8,718 nt of DNA. It comes from Planctomycetota bacterium (GTDB lineage: Bacteria; Planctomycetota; Phycisphaerae; Sedimentisphaerales; Anaerobacaceae). Location: positions 35,414 to 44,131 of the forward strand of contig CP070830.1 of the NCBI GenBank assembly GCA_020344865.1, read 5' to 3'. Below, piece by piece: positions 6,953 through 8,718 of the stretch; positions within the stretch are counted from its first letter, which is position 1, and each line of letters begins with the position of its first letter. The notes beneath the pieces are model-generated. The model was not told the origin of the DNA. It was given only the letters and a program-made list of their open reading frames with translations, and did not search any database. Made by a program: the position numbers and the translations under genes.

Positions 6953-7327
6953 TCGTTCACCAAATATCGCTACTATTTATGTGCCCTGCTCCCTCGATTC
7001 GTTACACTCTTTTTTTAAAAAATTTCTCAGCTTTTTCAGATTCTCCCCTTAAAAAAGCCCTCGTCATCAAGCCTCACTTTCGGCGCACAGATGTATTTTG
7101 CGACCAAAATCCCGCTCTATTGGACTGACAAACCGCAATCAGCCTCCGAAACACGGACATTATATACTCACGTACCTCATTGTCAAGAATATTTTCGCCG
7201 ATTCCGGGACCACCCACCCGGACCAAAATCGCCCCCTCCCTACATTTTATCTGCCTCGATACGCCTTTACAGCCGATATCTAAAGTACTACCATAATGCA
7301 ATACGATGGACCCAACTGGAACAGCTT
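6953..7327. other. Non-coding stretch between divergent genes
   Basis: About 375 bp lie between the leader of LamG copy B (leftward) and the glycosyltransferase gene (rightward). Short open frames exist on both strands but none has a ribosome site plus a recognisable product. A T7A6 tract occurs at 7010-7022, and a weak 6-bp inverted repeat (TCCGGG/CCCGGA) at 7203-7222. I see no tRNA, riboswitch or terminator that I can support. Confidence 0.55.
7266..7294 (+). promoter_or_regulatory. Candidate promoter of the glycosyltransferase gene
   Basis: TTTACA (7266-7271, five of six consensus bases) is followed, after 17 bp, by TACCAT (7289-7294, four of six). An alternative -10, CATAAT at 7292-7297, would need a 20-bp spacer. 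The leader would be about 27 nt. This is based on consensus only. Confidence 0.35.
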
Positions 7328-8718
7328 ATGAAAAAACCTGACCGCATAAAGCCCTCCCAAACACACCAGGAATCCCCTAAGCTCCAAAGCACTTCACCAA
7401 ATGCACGTACCTTTTGGTTCTGTGCGGCCCTGCTCGTAATACTGCTCGCCTCGATAATGGCCCGCGACATCGACCGACCCTTCTACGGCCTGCACAGCTG
7501 GAAGGAAGCCGCCGCCGCCTGGCGGGCCAGATGCTACCTCAAATACCCCCTCTCATACACCAAGGGACTTGCCGTCTGGGCCGTAGGCGACCCGCCTGCC
7601 GAAAAGCCAAACCGCTCACTCGACCACCCCCAGCTCGGCCTGTTTATGCCCGCAATCGATATGGCCATATTCGGCGTCAATGAAAGAGGGGCGCGCATCG
7701 GCGGCATCATTAGGGCTGTATTAAGCCTGCTTATCTTTCTAAGAATACTGCGGGGCCTCACGGACGACAAAACCACGCTGCTGGCGGGCCTCTTCTTTGT
7801 ACTTTTTCCCCTTACCGGCTACTTCGGCGTCCGAGGCTGGATAACCGTCGCCAGCCTGCTCGCAACCTGGTGCTACCTCGTATTAATCGGCTCCATCAAA
7901 AACGGCCCCGCCCCAAAACCTTACCACAAGTGGGCCCTGGCAATCTCTCTCTTCCTCGCTCTGCAATTCAACTGGGAGGGGTTCTTCTACGCCCTCGCCA
8001 TCGGAGTCCACTATGTCTTCCGCTGCATCCGCCGCAAACAGCTGCCTGAAAAGGGCCTGCTCGCCATTTTAATCATCGCCCCGCTGGCAAGTCTCGTTAT
8101 AAACTTTATGGTCCTCGCAGCAGGCCACGGCTGGGACTGGCAAAAAGTTTATGCCCTCTATAAATGGCGCGCCGCAAAAGGTGAAATGCCCGAATTCCTC
8201 TGGGGGCCCTGGTTCGCAAAAATGTGGGAATTCGCCGTAACCAATTTCACCCTCCCCGTCCTGATTATAGCAATCGCTTACTTGACCCTCGGCCAGTTAT
8301 ATGTCTTCGCCGCCCCAACTACTGAAAAGCAAGCCACCCAAACCCAAAGACGCTTCCCACAGTTCTGGCTCTTCCTTATGCCCGCGATATTCCAGCTTTT
8401 TGTCCTCAAAGGTGCGCTCTGGAGACATCAATACTGGGAATCTCCGGCGGTACCCTTTATCGCTATAGCGGTGGCCCTCGCCATCATGCTCGTAAAAGAC
8501 ATCATCAGCAAAGTAAATCGCCCTGCCGCCAACACGGCCGTCGTGGTCCTCGTCGTCATTATCTTTGTATTCTGCACCAAAGCAACTAACTTCTACTACC
8601 ACATCCGCTGGCAGCAGCCCGCAAAAATAGAAATGTTCAAAGACCTCAACCAAAACATCCCCCCCGACAAAGCCCTCCTTAGCTTTGAGGACCTCGTAGT
8701 CAACCAGCACCCCGTAAA
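7328..8718 (+). CDS. Polytopic membrane glycosyltransferase, GT-C/PMT (GT39)-like; C-terminus off the right edge
   Basis: The frame is open from ATG 7328 to the window edge, giving 463 residues. After a polar N-terminus of about 27 residues there is a first membrane helix (29-45), followed by the outer-face loop DIDRPFYGLHSWKEA and SLDHPQLG (97-104). This layout, with an acidic residue and DHP in the first large loop, is typical of GT-C transferases, which move sugars from polyprenyl-phosphate carriers to proteins or glycans. About ten further hydrophobic segments follow, near 103-117, 124-141, 150-167, 171-189, 203-230, 242-264, 306-328, 346-362, 373-389 and 403-417. The motif RHQYW (366-370) comes before the helix at 373-389. 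After the last helix a soluble part begins (430 onward), cut by the edge. The start has only a weak ribosome site (GGA at 7318-7320), but no other ATG, GTG or TTG start is evident in the frame just upstream. Donor and acceptor cannot be told from sequence. Confidence 0.8.
   Translation, partial: MKKPDRIKPSQTHQESPKLQSTSPNARTFWFCAALLVILLASIMARDIDRPFYGLHSWKEAAAAWRARCYLKYPLSYTKGLAVWAVGDPPAEKPNRSLDHPQLGLFMPAIDMAIFGVNERGARIGGIIRAVLSLLIFLRILRGLTDDKTTLLAGLFFVLFPLTGYFGVRGWITVASLLATWCYLVLIGSIKNGPAPKPYHKWALAISLFLALQFNWEGFFYALAIGVHYVFRCIRRKQLPEKGLLAILIIAPLASLVINFMVLAAGHGWDWQKVYALYKWRAAKGEMPEFLWGPWFAKMWEFAVTNFTLPVLIIAIAYLTLGQLYVFAAPTTEKQATQTQRRFPQFWLFLMPAIFQLFVLKGALWRHQYWESPAVPFIAIAVALAIMLVKDIISKVNRPAANTAVVVLVVIIFVFCTKATNFYYHIRWQQPAKIEMFKDLNQNIPPDKALLSFEDLVVNQHPV

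Noticed and set aside
7010..7022. T7A6 homopolymer tract, considered as a phase-variation switch or curved UP element
   Set aside because: It is not inside a gene and lies about 240 bp from the candidate promoter of the downstream gene. Nothing else supports a switch.
7203..7222. Inverted repeat TCCGGG / CCCGGA around an 8-base loop
   Set aside because: A 6-bp stem without a following T-run is too weak to call a terminator or operator and could easily occur by chance.
6940..7301. Short overlapping open frames on both strands in the intergenic stretch (about 60-75 codons)
   Set aside because: None has a ribosome binding site or recognisable motif, and their composition is that of non-coding DNA.
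8297..8710. Minus-strand open frame of 137 codons
   Set aside because: It is a shadow of the glycosyltransferase gene. The plus frame through the same bases encodes clear membrane helices.

Overview
The window looks like chromosomal DNA from an uncultured or little-studied member of the Planctomycetota, most likely the Phycisphaerae/Sedimentisphaerales side. This rests on the mix of protein types: a DUF1573 lipoprotein next to a multiheme cytochrome, secreted LamG proteins with a coiled-coil tail, a polytopic GT-C type glycosyltransferase and a GH4 glycosidase. That is family-level recognition, not a database result. No rRNA, tRNA, CRISPR array, transposase or phage gene is visible.

Layout from left to right. 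(1) Positions 1-2490, minus strand: a two-gene unit. A DUF1573 exported protein (1369-2490) comes first, followed 13 nt later by a c-type cytochrome (1355 to beyond the left edge). The cytochrome has four CXXCH haem sites in its C-terminal quarter and a long N-terminal domain that resembles a 5'-nucleotidase/metallophosphatase stripped of its metal ligands. (2) Positions 2491-2832: a divergent intergenic region with candidate promoters. (3) Positions 2833-4266, plus strand: a GH4 alpha-galactosidase of the MelA type, standing alone. (4) Positions 4307-6882, minus strand: two tandem paralogues, each with signal peptide, LamG domain and helical coiled-coil segment. Their 5' leaders, starts and coiled coils are nearly the same, but the middle of the LamG domain is strongly diverged, and only the downstream copy carries an extra cysteine-containing beta-rich C-terminal domain. 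(5) Positions 6883-7327: a non-coding stretch. (6) Position 7328 to beyond the right edge, plus strand: a multi-pass membrane protein resembling the GT39/PMT glycosyltransferases.

The genes do not form one operon; there are four transcription units of alternating direction. A loose theme is the cell envelope and carbohydrate: exported redox protein, exported carbohydrate- or protein-binding LamG proteins, a cytoplasmic alpha-galactosidase and a membrane glycosyltransferase. Nothing here proves that they act together. The most unusual features are the mosaic pair of LamG paralogues and the haem protein fused to an apparently dead phosphatase-like domain.

The plus strand appears richer in C than in G whichever way the genes point. 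This suggests a replication-linked strand bias rather than a coding effect.
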